Part shown: in pieces, positions 18,159-28,949 of the stretch
How positions within the stretch are numbered: the stretch's first letter is position 1
How the letters are laid out: each line of letters opens with the position of its first letter
Source of the DNA: Aeromonas rivipollensis
Lineage (GTDB): Bacteria > Pseudomonadota > Gammaproteobacteria > Enterobacterales > Aeromonadaceae
Direction: 5' to 3'
Length of the DNA stretch: 64,000 bases
NCBI RefSeq assembly: GCF_037811135.1
Contig: NZ_CP149130.1
Location: 2,228,501-2,292,500 of the forward strand
Notes under the pieces: model-generated
Told to the model about the DNA's origin: nothing
The model's database searches: none
Seen by the model: only the letters and a program-made list of their open reading frames with translations
Position numbers and translations under genes: made by a program

Positions 18159-19136
18159 TTACTGCGCCTGGTGGGACAAACTATAGACATAGGATGCCAG
18201 CAGGTGGACCTTGTCTTCTCCCAGTATATCCTTCCAGGCCGGCATCACACCGTGACGACCATGGGTGATGGTCTGTTCGACCACCTGACGAGAGCCGCCA
18301 TACAACCAGGTGTTGTTGGTGAGATCCGGTGCGCCGAAGGCGATACCGCCCTTGGCATCCGGACCGTGACAGGCGGCGCACATGGCGAAACGGGCTTCCC
18401 CCTTCTTGGCTTCCACCAGATCGACCTTGCGGCCGGACAGGCTCAGCACATAGGAGGCAACCTCCTTCACCCCATCCTGACCCAGGATCTCGCCCCAGGC
18501 GGCCATGACCCCCTGACGACCGCCCATGATGGTGGTCTTGATCTGGTCAGGCTGACCGCCCCATTGCCATTCGCTGTCGGTCAGGTTCGGGAAACCGCGA
18601 CCGCCGCGGGCATCGGAGCCGTGGCACTGGGAGCAGTTCTGCAGGAACAGACGCTGGCCCACTTTCAGGGCTTCCGGATCCTTGGCGATCTCGGTGATCT
18701 CCTTGTAGCTCTTGCCGTCGGCCTGGTAGGTCAGCTCGCGGAACTTGGCGCCATAGACCTCATCGGCCTTGGTCAGCTCACGATCATACTCGACCGCGAG
18801 GCCTTCCGCCTTGGCAGACGTCACCGCGGCCTTGGATTCGGCCAGGGAGCGAACGTCCTGGTTGGAACTCTGCCAGCCCAGCAGGCCTTTGAAGTTGCCG
18901 AGGCCAGGGAAGGCGAGCAGGTAGACCAGACCGGTCACGATGAAGAAGAGGAACATGTAGGACCACCACTTCGGCAGCGGGTTGTTGATCTCCTCGATAC
19001 CGTCGAAGGTGTGCCCCATGGGTTGACCCTCGGGGGAGCCCATCTTGTCCTTCATGCACCACATCAGCAGCAGGAAGCAGCCGAGTATGGTGCCCAAGCT
19101 TATGACGGTCACAAAAATGCTAAACAAAGTGCTCAT
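18159..19136 (-). CDS. ccoP: cbb3 cytochrome oxidase subunit III, dihaem cytochrome c CcoP
   Basis: 325 residues. Two N-terminal helices (about residues 3-27 and 58-77) are followed by two cytochrome c domains with haem motifs CSQCH (168-172) and CAACH (253-257). Distal Met ligands are likely in the GVMAAW and GVMPAW loops. It passes electrons from periplasmic cytochromes to CcoO/CcoN. Its ATG shares one base with the ccoQ stop (TAATG). Confidence 0.97.
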   Translation of the reverse strand: MSTLFSIFVTVISLGTILGCFLLLMWCMKDKMGSPEGQPMGHTFDGIEEINNPLPKWWSYMFLFFIVTGLVYLLAFPGLGNFKGLLGWQSSNQDVRSLAESKAAVTSAKAEGLAVEYDRELTKADEVYGAKFRELTYQADGKSYKEITEIAKDPEALKVGQRLFLQNCSQCHGSDARGGRGFPNLTDSEWQWGGQPDQIKTTIMGGRQGVMAAWGEILGQDGVKEVASYVLSLSGRKVDLVEAKKGEARFAMCAACHGPDAKGGIAFGAPDLTNNTWLYGGSRQVVEQTITHGRHGVMPAWKDILGEDKVHLLASYVYSLSHQAQ

Positions 19137-19315
19137 TATTGCTTCGCTCCTGCGTTCTTGTTATCAGCACTGGGTTGCTCGTCGTCGGCAAAAACCAGGT
19201 TGGCAGCCTCGTCGAAGGAGGCCTTGCGGCGCTTGCTGTAAGCCCAGACGATGATGCCGATCATGATGATCATCAGCAGCAGGGTATACAGGCCGCGAAA
19301 TGTGCCGTAATCCAT
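19136..19315 (-). CDS. ccoQ: cbb3 cytochrome oxidase subunit CcoQ
   Basis: 59 residues. It reads MDYGTFRGLYTLLLMII followed by more hydrophobic residues (MIGIIVWAYS), then a KRRK basic stop-transfer and an acidic tail with SFDEAANLVFADDE. This single-helix layout and the position between ccoO and ccoP identify CcoQ, a small subunit that stabilises the complex. Start ATG at 19313-19315; the stop overlaps the ccoP start by one base, and ccoO ends 11 bases upstream of it. Confidence 0.92.
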   Translation of the reverse strand: MDYGTFRGLYTLLLMIIMIGIIVWAYSKRRKASFDEAANLVFADDEQPSADNKNAGAKQ

Positions 19316-19326
19316 ATCCCGACTCC

Positions 19327-19941
19327 TTATTTCAGGGCATGACCCAGTGATTGCAGATAGGCCACCAGGGCATCGAGTTCGGTCTTGCCCTTCACGGCAT
19401 CGCTCGCCCCCTTGATGTCCTCATCGGTATAAGGCACGCCGAAGTTGTCCCGGAACAGCGCCAGCTTCTTGCCGGTCAGCTCGCCGGTCAGGACGTTGGT
19501 GTCGAGCCAGGGGAAGGCGGGCATGTTGGACTCGGGCACCACGTCCCGCGGGTTGATCAGGTGAGCGCGATGCCAGTCGTCGGAATAACGACCGCCGACC
19601 CGGGCCAGATCCGGGCCTGTACGCTTGGAGCCCCACAGGAAGGGGTGCTCCCACACGCTCTCGCCGGCGACCGAGTAGTGACCGTAACGCTCGGTCTCGG
19701 CGCGGAACGGACGGATCATCTGGCTGTGACAGACGGTGCAGCCTTCGCGGATGAAGATGTCGCGCCCTTCCATCTGCAGGGCGGTGTAGGGCTTGAGGCC
19801 CTCCACCGGCTCTGTGGTCTGTTTCTGGAAGAACAGCGGGGTGATTTCGACCAGGCCCCCCAGGCTGATGGCAAAGATGATGCCTATCACCAGCATGGGT
19901 ACGCTCTTTTCAAAGATCTCGTGACGATTATTGTTGCTCAT
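19327..19941 (-). CDS. ccoO: cbb3 cytochrome oxidase subunit II, monohaem cytochrome c CcoO
   Basis: 204 residues. One N-terminal helix ([20 protein letters not shown]) anchors a periplasmic cytochrome c domain with haem motif CTVCH at residues 68-72 followed by [15 protein letters not shown], a hallmark of CcoO. The axial Met is probably in [11 protein letters not shown]. It relays electrons to the catalytic subunit and lies 16 bases downstream of ccoN. Confidence 0.97.
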   Translation of the reverse strand: MSNNNRHEIFEKSVPMLVIGIIFAISLGGLVEITPLFFQKQTTEPVEGLKPYTALQMEGRDIFIREGCTVCHSQMIRPFRAETERYGHYSVAGESVWEHPFLWGSKRTGPDLARVGGRYSDDWHRAHLINPRDVVPESNMPAFPWLDTNVLTGELTGKKLALFRDNFGVPYTDEDIKGASDAVKGKTELDALVAYLQSLGHALK

Positions 19942-19957
19942 GCTTTGACCTCTTCAA

Positions 19958-21382
<1,425 letters not shown>

Positions 21383-21663
21383 CGTTGTATTCCGCTTCCG
21401 ATGCTGTTGTTTGTTTTTTGCCCGGTGTTCGGGACCATTTTCACCCCTGATTTGCAGAATCCTCTCGTTAACACCTGTTAATAAAAGGAAAAGCAAAAGG
21501 TGGTTAAATGAAAATTCATTGAGAATGATACTGAACTGACCGGTAAAATAACAGTACAAACAGTGATATATTTGGCTCCAGCGGGTCTCGTGTCCGCCAG
21601 TTTTTACCTTGCGCAAGATCACGAAAATCGCATTTTTAAAGTACCTTACAGGGCTGTTTTTTC
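21383..21663. other. Divergent regulatory region between ccoN and a small membrane-anchored gene
   Basis: About 280 bases, AT-rich in the middle. I looked for the FNR box expected for a cbb3 operon. The best matches (21519-21532 and 21609-21622) fit TTGAT-N4-ATCAA at only 6-7 of 10 positions, so I do not call a site. Confidence 0.5.
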
Positions 21664-22122
21664 ATGAAAGAGAGACTCACTTCACGCAAAATCGTGCACT
21701 TGACCATAGTGCTGGCCATTTTGCTCTCCCTGATGGCCTATCGGACCTGGTTTTCGGGCCCGCCGAGGGGGGTGGCGACGGCAACAAATGATCAGATTTG
21801 TGATCTGTCCCACAGCAGTTGTCCCCTTCTCGTCGGTGGCAAGCCCCTGACGGCCAGCATAGACGGCTTGCCGATCCGCCCTGAACATGACTTTGTGTTG
21901 CGCCTTCAGGGGGGATCCCCCGCCATCACCCCCATCAAGGCCTGGCTGGAGGGCAAGACCATGTTCATGGGGCTCATCCCGGTGCAACTCGAGGCGAAGG
22001 AGGGGGGCTGGCAGGGGGCCGCTCAGGTTGGGAGCTGCACCACTGAGGCCATGGAGTGGCTGCTCAATATCGAGTGGAGCAATGGCCAGCGCCAGCAACT
22101 GGCGCTGGGGGTTTCACACTGA
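21664..22122 (+). CDS. Conserved hypothetical membrane-anchored periplasmic protein
   Basis: 152 residues. One N-terminal helix (IVHLTIVLAILLSLMAY) works as a signal anchor. The periplasmic part has three Cys (CDLSHSSC, and one in GSCTTEAMEW) and ends without a recognisable motif. It is divergent from ccoN with a shared ~280 bp control region, which hints at a role linked to the oxidase or periplasmic redox (inference). No family is recognised with confidence. Confidence 0.7.
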   Translation: MKERLTSRKIVHLTIVLAILLSLMAYRTWFSGPPRGVATATNDQICDLSHSSCPLLVGGKPLTASIDGLPIRPEHDFVLRLQGGSPAITPIKAWLEGKTMFMGLIPVQLEAKEGGWQGAAQVGSCTTEAMEWLLNIEWSNGQRQQLALGVSH

Positions 22123-22233
22123 CAGGAAGCCGCTGTTTGCGGCCCAGGAGGGGGGAGAAGTGAAATTTGATTTGAATTTTTCAGGCAGGTCGGTACCTTG
22201 CATTCATTATCAAGGAGTGAAGTTCATTTAATC

Positions 22234-22692
22234 ATGATTGAAAAACAAGCATTTTATCGCACCCTCAACCAGCAGGCCCAGGCGCTGCTGGAGGGTGAAC
22301 CCGACCTGATTGCCAACCTGGCGAATCTGTCTGCCCTGCTCAATCAGGAGCTGGCTGACATCAACTGGGTCGGTTTTTATCTGTTGCAAGGGGAAACCCT
22401 GGTGCTCGGCCCCTTCCAGGGCAAGCCGGCCTGCGTGCGCATTCCGGTGGGCCGCGGTGTCTGCGGCACGGCGGTGGCCGAGGGCAAGACCCAGCTGGTG
22501 GATGACGTACATCAGTTCACGGGTCACATCGCCTGCGACGGCGCCAGCAATTCTGAAATCGTGATTCCGCTGCGTCGCGGTGGTGAGATCATCGGGGTGC
22601 TGGACGTGGATAGTCCGATTTTTAACCGTTTCGACCAGGAGGACCGGATTGGCCTCGAAGAAACGGTGCAAATTTTGGAAAGCATGCTCTAA
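22234..22692 (+). CDS. msrC: Free methionine-(R)-sulfoxide reductase (GAF domain)
   Basis: 152 residues, a single GAF domain like E. coli MsrC (YebR). It reduces free methionine-R-sulfoxide. The catalytic and resolving Cys lie in PACVRIPVGRGVCGTAVA and HIACDGASNSEIV. ATG 22234 gives MIEKQAFYRTL, matching the family. The AAGGAG motif at 22211-22216 is 17 bases away, an unusually long spacing, so an upstream in-frame TTG at 22198 cannot be dismissed. It lies next to proQ-prc as in enterobacteria. Confidence 0.93.
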   Translation: MIEKQAFYRTLNQQAQALLEGEPDLIANLANLSALLNQELADINWVGFYLLQGETLVLGPFQGKPACVRIPVGRGVCGTAVAEGKTQLVDDVHQFTGHIACDGASNSEIVIPLRRGGEIIGVLDVDSPIFNRFDQEDRIGLEETVQILESML

Positions 22693-22707
22693 GTCATTGC
22701 TAGATGG

Positions 22708-22736
22708 TTCGCAAAAGGTCCCAAGCTCTCTATAAT
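22708..22736 (+). promoter_or_regulatory. Promoter of proQ
   Basis: TTCGCA (-35), 17 bases, TATAAT (-10), giving a transcript start about 50 bases before the proQ ATG. Confidence 0.7.
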
Positions 22737-22793
22737 AGGGCCTTTGTTGTGTTCGGGCATGCCCGTGCGTCTATATGAAAGCCAAGGTTATAC

Positions 22794-23432
22794 ATGGAAA
22801 ACACTGAAAAGCTGAAGAACAGTAAAGAGATCGTTGCCTACCTGGTCGAGAAATTCCCGGCCTGCTTCATCGCTGAAGGAGAGGCCAAGCCACTCAAGAT
22901 TGGCATCTTCCAGGATCTGGCCGCGCGTCTTGCTGATGACGAGAGAGTCTCCAAGACCATGCTGCGCTCTGCTCTGCGTCAATACACCTCCAGCTGGCGT
23001 TACCTGCATGGCCTCAAGGCTGGCCAGGCCCGTGTCGATCTGGATGGCAACCCCGGTGAGCTGCTGACCGAAGAGCACATCGAACATGCCAAACAGGCCC
23101 TCAAGGAGAGCAAAGAGCGTGTCTTTGCCAGCCGCCGCACCAACACCAAGGAGAAGGAAGACAAGCCCAAGCAGCCGCGCCGCAACGCGCCGCGCAAGGC
23201 CGATGCCCCTCGCTCCGACAAGCCCAAGTCCGCTCCCAAGGCCGCGCCTGTAGCCGATGCTCCTCTGGTCAAAGTGGATGCCGCCACCCTGAAAGTGGAT
23301 CAAGGCGTGCGCGTCGTGCTGGGCAAGTCTCCTGTGCCTGCGACCATCAAGGAAGTGACCAAGGATGACGTACAGGTTCAATTGCAGACCGGCATGATGT
23401 TGCGGGTCAAGTTCGAGCATCTGGTTCTCTAA
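22794..23432 (+). CDS. proQ: RNA chaperone ProQ
   Basis: 212 residues. The N-terminal FinO/ProQ RNA-binding domain (about residues 5-120) includes [39 protein letters not shown] and [12 protein letters not shown] basic, Lys/Pro/Ala-rich linker (about 120-160) leads to a small Tudor-like C-terminal domain ending RVKFEHLVL. It binds structured sRNAs and mRNA 3' ends. It is followed 8 bases later by prc, the conserved proQ-prc pair. Confidence 0.97.
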   Translation: MENTEKLKNSKEIVAYLVEKFPACFIAEGEAKPLKIGIFQDLAARLADDERVSKTMLRSALRQYTSSWRYLHGLKAGQARVDLDGNPGELLTEEHIEHAKQALKESKERVFASRRTNTKEKEDKPKQPRRNAPRKADAPRSDKPKSAPKAAPVADAPLVKVDAATLKVDQGVRVVLGKSPVPATIKEVTKDDVQVQLQTGMMLRVKFEHLVL

Positions 23433-23440
23433 GGAGACGA

Positions 23441-25453
23441 ATGTTGAAGCATGGCGTGATTCGTTTTTCCCTCGTTGCCTGTAGCCTGGCGCTCGCCGGG
23501 CTCGCACAGGCCATCGAGCCGGTGCTCAAGGAAAGTGATTTGCCTGTGTTGGCTCAGGAGAGCCAACATGCTACGGCCAGCAAGCGAATTGCCAATCTGT
23601 TTACCCGCTCTCACTACAAACAGTTCAAGTTGGACGATGCCTTTTCCTCCGTGATATTTGACAAATATCTGGAGAATCTGGACTACAGCCGCAACCTGTT
23701 TCTGGCCTCTGACATCAGCCGTTTTGAAAAGTACCGTACCGGTTTTGACACCGACCTCGAGAGAGGGCGTCTGGCTCCGGCCTACGAGATGTTCAACCTG
23801 AGTCAGCAGCGGCGTTACGAGCGGTTCGAATACGCCCTCAAACTGCTCGACACTCCCCTGGATTTCACCCAGCCTGACAATTACATCTTCGATCGGGAAG
23901 GGGCTCCCTGGCCCAAAGACGAGGCCGAGCTCAACGAGCTGTGGCGTCAACGGGTCAAGTTCGATGCCCTGAGCCTCAAGCTCAGCGGCAAGGAGTGGCC
24001 CGAGATCAAGGAGCTGCTTGGCAAGCGTTACAACAACGCCATCAAGCGGATGTCCCAGACCGAGAGCGAGGATGTGTTCCAGCTCTTCATGAACTCCTTC
24101 GCCCGTGCCATCGAGCCCCACACCAGCTACCTCTCGCCGCGCAGCGCCGATCGCTTCAACACCGAGATGAACCTCTCGCTGGAGGGCATAGGTGCCGTGC
24201 TGCAGGCCGAGGATGACTTCACCGTCATCCGCTCCCTGGTGCCCGGCGGCCCGGCGGCCAAGTCCAACCACCTCAAACCCGATGACAAGATCACCGGGGT
24301 GGGACAGGACGATGGCAAGATTGTCGATGTGATCGGCTGGCGTCTCGACGACGTGGTCGAACTCATCAAGGGGCCCAAGGGCAGCAAGGTGAAGCTGGAG
24401 ATCCAGCGCGGCAAGGGCGCGACCGCCAAGACCGAGCTGGTGGAGCTGACCCGCGACAAGGTGCGCCTGGAAGACAGGGCCGCCAAGTCCAAGGTGATCA
24501 ACGCCGAAGGCAAGAAGATAGGGGTACTCGAGATCCCGAGCTTCTACGTCAATCTCCATGACGACGTCATCAAGGAGCTCTCCAGCCTCAACAAGCAGAA
24601 GATAGATGGCCTCATCGTCGACCTGCGCGGCAACGGCGGTGGTGCCCTGACGGAAGCCTCGGCCCTGAGCGGTCTCTTCTTCGCCAGCGGTCCAGTGGTG
24701 CAGATCCGTGATCACATGGGCCGTATCACGGTCAATGGCGACGATGACGGCAACGTCTACTACGGCGGCCCCATGTCGGTGATGATCGACCGCTACAGCG
24801 CCTCGGCCTCCGAGATCTTCGCCGCCGCCATGCAGGATTACGGCCGCGCCCTGATCCTCGGCGAAAACTCGTTCGGCAAGGGCACTGTGCAGCAGCATCG
24901 CAGCCTCGCCAAGGTCTACGACTTCTACGAGCAGCCGCTGGGTCACGTGCAGTACACCATCGCCAAGTTCTACCGGATCGATGGCGGCAGCACCCAGAAC
25001 AAGGGGGTGGCGCCGGACATCAACTTCCCGACCGCCGTCTCGCCGGACGAGACCGGGGAGAGCCGGGAGTTCAACGCCTTGCCCTGGGACAAGATAGCCT
25101 CGGCCAGTTACGACAAGCTGGGGGACTTCTCCAGTCTGCTGCCCAAGTTGAAGTCGGCTCACGAGGCGCGGATCGCCAAGGATCCTGAATTTGCCTACGT
25201 GATGCAGGACATCAAGGAGTATCAGGCGGACAAGGACAAGAAGTCGGTCTCCCTGAACGAAGCCGAGCGACTGGCGGATCAGGCCAAGCAGGACGAGAAG
25301 GCGCTGGCGCGAGCCAACGAGCGACTGACCCGCCTTGGCAAGCCGACGGTGAAGAGCCTGGATGAACTGCCTGCCGATTTCGAGGCCCCCGACGAGTATC
25401 AGATCGAAGCCGCAAACATCACGGCGGATCTGGCGAGACTCAGCAAGGGCTGA
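23441..25453 (+). CDS. prc: Carboxy-terminal processing (tail-specific) protease
   Basis: 670 residues with a signal peptide cleaved after AGLAQA. Helical N-terminal domain, PDZ domain (about residues 240-330: GIGAVLQAEDDFTVIRSLVPGGPA), then the S41 protease core. The Ser/Lys dyad reads S455 in SASASE and K480 in NSFGKGTVQ, 25 residues apart as in E. coli Prc. It degrades periplasmic proteins with nonpolar C-termini and trims lipoprotein-associated cell-wall hydrolases. Co-transcribed with proQ. Confidence 0.97.
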   Translation: MLKHGVIRFSLVACSLALAGLAQAIEPVLKESDLPVLAQESQHATASKRIANLFTRSHYKQFKLDDAFSSVIFDKYLENLDYSRNLFLASDISRFEKYRTGFDTDLERGRLAPAYEMFNLSQQRRYERFEYALKLLDTPLDFTQPDNYIFDREGAPWPKDEAELNELWRQRVKFDALSLKLSGKEWPEIKELLGKRYNNAIKRMSQTESEDVFQLFMNSFARAIEPHTSYLSPRSADRFNTEMNLSLEGIGAVLQAEDDFTVIRSLVPGGPAAKSNHLKPDDKITGVGQDDGKIVDVIGWRLDDVVELIKGPKGSKVKLEIQRGKGATAKTELVELTRDKVRLEDRAAKSKVINAEGKKIGVLEIPSFYVNLHDDVIKELSSLNKQKIDGLIVDLRGNGGGALTEASALSGLFFASGPVVQIRDHMGRITVNGDDDGNVYYGGPMSVMIDRYSASASEIFAAAMQDYGRALILGENSFGKGTVQQHRSLAKVYDFYEQPLGHVQYTIAKFYRIDGGSTQNKGVAPDINFPTAVSPDETGESREFNALPWDKIASASYDKLGDFSSLLPKLKSAHEARIAKDPEFAYVMQDIKEYQADKDKKSVSLNEAERLADQAKQDEKALARANERLTRLGKPTVKSLDELPADFEAPDEYQIEAANITADLARLSKG

Positions 25454-25482
25454 GTGTCCAGGGTGGCATCCACATGAATACA

Positions 25483-25510
25483 AGGGCGACTCAGGTCGCC
25501 CTCTCTTTTG
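25483..25510 (+). terminator. Terminator after prc
   Basis: 8 bp stem AGGGCGAC/GTCGCCCT with loop TCAG, followed by CTCTTTT. Confidence 0.8.
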
Positions 25511-25592
25511 GCTGAATGCAAACTATTTGACCCTGCGGGATCGTTGTGACAGCCTCTGACACGTTGATAACAACGCGTGGAAGCACACAATA

Positions 25593-28217
25593 ATGACCGA
25601 TCACTCCCAGGCCATGACGGCCAAGTATCGCCAGGATTACCGGGCGCCCCTCTACTGGATCGACAGCATCGATCTCGATTTTCAGCTGCAGGAGCCCCTG
25701 ACCCGGGTAACCGCCATCTCCCGGCTGCGCCGCAGCGGCGAGCACAACGAGCCCCTGGTGCTGGATGGGGAAGGATTGGTCTTGCACAGCGTCAGCGTGG
25801 ACGGTGTCCCCTACACCCGGTTCGAGCAGGGGGAGAGCAGCCTGACCCTGTTCAACCTGCCCGCCGAGTGCGTGCTGACCATAGTCACGGATCTGGATCC
25901 CGCCGTCAACACGGCGCTGGAGGGACTCTACAAGTCCGGCGACGCCTACTGCACCCAGTGCGAGGCCGAAGGGTTCCGCCGCATTACCTATTACCTGGAC
26001 AGGCCCGACATCCTGGCCCGTTACAGCACCCGGATCACCGCCGACAAGGCCAAATACCCCTATCTGCTCTCCAACGGCAACAAGGTCGACAGCGGCGAGC
26101 TGGACGGCGGCCGCCACTTCGTGCAGTGGCAGGATCCCTTCCCCAAGCCGAGCTACCTGTTTGCCCTGGTGGCCGGTGACTTCGACGTGGAGCGGGGTAG
26201 CTACGCTACCCGTAGCGGCCGCAAGGTGGCCCTCGAGATCTTCGTCGACAAGGGGAACCTCGATCGCGCCGGTTTCGCCATGGAGAGCCTGATCAACGCC
26301 ATGCGCTGGGACGAGCAGCGTTTCGGCCTCGAGTATGACCTCGACATCTACATGATCGTCGCGGTGGACTTCTTCAACATGGGCGCCATGGAGAACAAGG
26401 GGCTCAACATCTTCAACTCCAAGTTCGTGCTGGCCAACCCGGCCACCGCCACCGACGGCGACTACCACGGCATAGAGCGGGTCATCGCCCACGAATACTT
26501 CCACAACTGGACCGGCAACCGCGTCACCTGCCGCGACTGGTTCCAGCTCAGCCTCAAAGAGGGGCTGACGGTATTCCGGGATCAGGAGTTCTCCTCGGAC
26601 CTGGGCTCGCGCGGGGTCAACCGCATCAACAACGTGCGTACCGTGCGCGGCCCGCAGTTTGCCGAAGATGCCGGCCCCATGGCCCATCCCATCCGCCCGG
26701 ATGTGGTGATCGAGATGAACAACTTCTACACCCTGACCATCTACGAGAAGGGGTCGGAAGTGATCCGCATGCTGCACACCCTGCTGGGTGAGGATAATTT
26801 CCAGGCCGGCATGCGCCTCTACTTCGAGCGCCACGACGGCTCGGCCGCCACCTGCGATGACTTCGTGCAGGCGATGGAAGATGCTTCCGGTGTGGATCTC
26901 GGCCGTTTCCGTCGCTGGTACAGCCAGTCCGGCACCCCCGAGCTGACCGTGACCGACGACTACGATGCCGCCAGCGGCGTCTATCGCCTCCACGTGCGCC
27001 AGCACACCCCGCCGACCCAGGATCAGCCGCAAAAACTGCCGCTGCACATTCCCCTCGACATCGAGCTCTATGACGAGCAGGGGGCTGCCATTGCGCTGCA
27101 ATACCAGGGCAAGGCCATCGGCAACGTGCTCGACGTGCTGGAAGAAGAGCAGACCTTCCTCTTCGATCGGGTGCAGGTCAAGCCGGTTCCCTCCCTGCTG
27201 CGGGACTTCTCCGCGCCGGTCAAGCTGCACTATGACTACAGCGACGAGGCGCTGGCCTTCCTGATGCGCTTTGCCCGCAACGAGTTTGCCCGCTGGGATG
27301 CGGCCCAGATGCTGATCAACAAGGCGGTCATCGACGGAGTGGCACGGGTGCAGCAAGGGCAGGGGGTTGAGCTCTCCCCAACCCTGCTGGCGGCCTTTGT
27401 CGCCATTCTGGACGAATCCGGGCTGGACTCGGCCCTCAAGGCGGAGATCCTGGCGCTGCCCGGTGAGGCGACCCTGGCCGAGCTGTTCGAGGTGGCCGAT
27501 ATCGACGCCATCCATCGGGTGCGTAACGAGATCCACACCTCGCTGGCCCACGCCTTTGGTGCCCGGCTGGCCAGCACCTATGAGGGTCTGCGGCTGACGG
27601 GCTACAGGGTGATCCATGCTGACACCGCCAAGCGTGCCCTCAAGGCCGTGGTGCTCGGTTATCTGGCGGCCCTGGCTGCGGAGCAGGCCGATGTGCTGGT
27701 GCGCGAGCAATACGCGGCGGCCGACAACATGACCGACACCCTGGCGGCGTTGCTGGTGGCAAACAACCATCTGCTGCCGTGCCGCGGCGCGCTGCTGGCG
27801 GACTTCGAAGGCAAGTGGGCCCATGACGGACTGGTGCTGGACAACTGGTTGCGCCTGGTGGGCAGCAAGCCTGCCGCCGACGTGCTGGATGAGGTGAAGC
27901 AGGCGATGGCCCATCCCACCTTCAGCATCCGCAACCCGAACCGGCTGCGGGCCCTGGTCGGCAGCTTTGCCATGAACAACCAGGTGCAGTTCCATGCCGT
28001 GGATGGCAGCGGCTATCGCTTCCTGACCGATCTCTTGATCGCGCTCAACGAGGTCAATCCCCAGGTGGCGTCCCGCCTCATCACGCCGCTCATCCAGTTC
28101 AAGCGACTGGATGAGCGGCGCAAGACGCTGATCCGCGCCGAGCTGACCCGCCTGGCCAACCTCGAGGGGCTGGCACGGGATCTGTTCGAGAAGGTAAGCA
28201 AGGCGTTGGCGCAGTAA
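25593..28217 (+). CDS. pepN: Aminopeptidase N (M1 family zinc metallopeptidase)
   Basis: 874 residues. It removes N-terminal amino acids from peptides in the cytoplasm. The exopeptidase motif GAMEN is at residues 264-268 and the zinc site is HEYFH (300-304) with the third ligand E323 in LKEGLTVF. The C-terminal helical domain ends LARDLFEKVSKALAQ. Length matches E. coli PepN (870). It has its own unit, with terminators on both sides. Confidence 0.98.
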   Translation: MTDHSQAMTAKYRQDYRAPLYWIDSIDLDFQLQEPLTRVTAISRLRRSGEHNEPLVLDGEGLVLHSVSVDGVPYTRFEQGESSLTLFNLPAECVLTIVTDLDPAVNTALEGLYKSGDAYCTQCEAEGFRRITYYLDRPDILARYSTRITADKAKYPYLLSNGNKVDSGELDGGRHFVQWQDPFPKPSYLFALVAGDFDVERGSYATRSGRKVALEIFVDKGNLDRAGFAMESLINAMRWDEQRFGLEYDLDIYMIVAVDFFNMGAMENKGLNIFNSKFVLANPATATDGDYHGIERVIAHEYFHNWTGNRVTCRDWFQLSLKEGLTVFRDQEFSSDLGSRGVNRINNVRTVRGPQFAEDAGPMAHPIRPDVVIEMNNFYTLTIYEKGSEVIRMLHTLLGEDNFQAGMRLYFERHDGSAATCDDFVQAMEDASGVDLGRFRRWYSQSGTPELTVTDDYDAASGVYRLHVRQHTPPTQDQPQKLPLHIPLDIELYDEQGAAIALQYQGKAIGNVLDVLEEEQTFLFDRVQVKPVPSLLRDFSAPVKLHYDYSDEALAFLMRFARNEFARWDAAQMLINKAVIDGVARVQQGQGVELSPTLLAAFVAILDESGLDSALKAEILALPGEATLAELFEVADIDAIHRVRNEIHTSLAHAFGARLASTYEGLRLTGYRVIHADTAKRALKAVVLGYLAALAAEQADVLVREQYAAADNMTDTLAALLVANNHLLPCRGALLADFEGKWAHDGLVLDNWLRLVGSKPAADVLDEVKQAMAHPTFSIRNPNRLRALVGSFAMNNQVQFHAVDGSGYRFLTDLLIALNEVNPQVASRLITPLIQFKRLDERRKTLIRAELTRLANLEGLARDLFEKVSKALAQ

Positions 28218-28228
28218 GCGTGCTGGTC

Positions 28229-28263
28229 ACGGGCAGGGGAGCCAGGCTCTCCTGCCCGTTTTT
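28229..28263 (+). terminator. Terminator after pepN
   Basis: 15 bp stem starting ACGGGCAGGG and pairing with CCTGCCCGT (one G-T pair), followed by five T. It also contains a GGGCAGGG octamer. Confidence 0.85.
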
Positions 28264-28281
28264 CATCAAGAGGAGGGGGGA

Positions 28282-28503
28282 ATGAGGCAGTACACCTTTC
28301 GGCTGGCCCTTGGCCGCGACGAGATCATGCTGATGTACCAGGGCCAGGCCAGACGCCTGGTGGTGCGCACCGAGCAGGGGTTGACCATAGAGCTGGGCCT
28401 GGAAAAGATCCGCTCCTTTGTCAGCGTCAGCGGGGTGCACGGTCACTTTCGGCTGGTTACCCAGGATGATCACCGTTTTGTTCGCCTGGAGAGGCTCTCC
28501 TGA
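28282..28503 (+). CDS. DUF2835 family protein
   Basis: 73 residues with strong GGAGG ribosome site. The pattern fits DUF2835: YTFRLALGRDEIMLMYQGQ at the start, a central VVVRTEQGLTIELGLEKIR-type strand pair, then FVSVSGVHGHFRLV. Small basic beta protein of unknown function, seen in many marine gammaproteobacteria (family knowledge). Confidence 0.8.
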   Translation: MRQYTFRLALGRDEIMLMYQGQARRLVVRTEQGLTIELGLEKIRSFVSVSGVHGHFRLVTQDDHRFVRLERLS

Positions 28504-28949
28504 AGGCAGCTCACCATCCAAGAGCGCGCCGTTCATCCCGGTGGCCCCTGCCTCGAAAGGGTCGGTTGCCGTAGTCGAACCGCTGGTGTGAGCGTCCTGT
28601 AGAGGGGAATACCCCTGCTTGCGGCGCCAAATGCAGGACGATGAGCGCCCCATTAACCCAAAACGCATAAATTAACAAAACATGAACATTATTCCGGGTA
28701 AATATCTGCTTTAAGTCACTATCTATCCGGTAAATCGACTGACAAGTAGTGCGATTTTCTAAATTTTAGCGACTTGGCAAAATTTATCACAACCCAAGCC
28801 GTGATCCGCCCCTTGTTTTTAACATCCCGTTATCACCTTTGCTCGCCTTCCGCGATCCAAGTCATTACACTTCGCAGCAACTCTGTACCGGCGCGCATCC
28901 TGGGTGGATGTCGCCGTGTCTGTGATGTCGTCCGATAAGGAAACTAGCA
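28504..28949. other. Long leader/intergenic region before gdhB
   Basis: About 445 bases without a convincing gene. The left part holds nested inverted repeats: CGTCCTG (28593-28599) with CAGGACG (28633-28639), enclosing AGGGG-AATA-CCCCT (28603-28616). The right part (about 28660-28830) is AT-rich and probably carries the gdhB promoter, although no hexamer pair is clear. The left part could be a structured RNA element or a small dispersed repeat. Confidence 0.4.

Noticed and set aside
21519..21532. FNR or Fur site before ccoN
   Set aside because: Only 6 of 10 FNR positions fit, and the Fur-like GA-rich match is partial.
28099..28668. 189-residue minus-strand frame over the DUF2835 gene
   Set aside because: It overlaps pepN and a good small gene, and crosses the pepN terminator; no family recognised.
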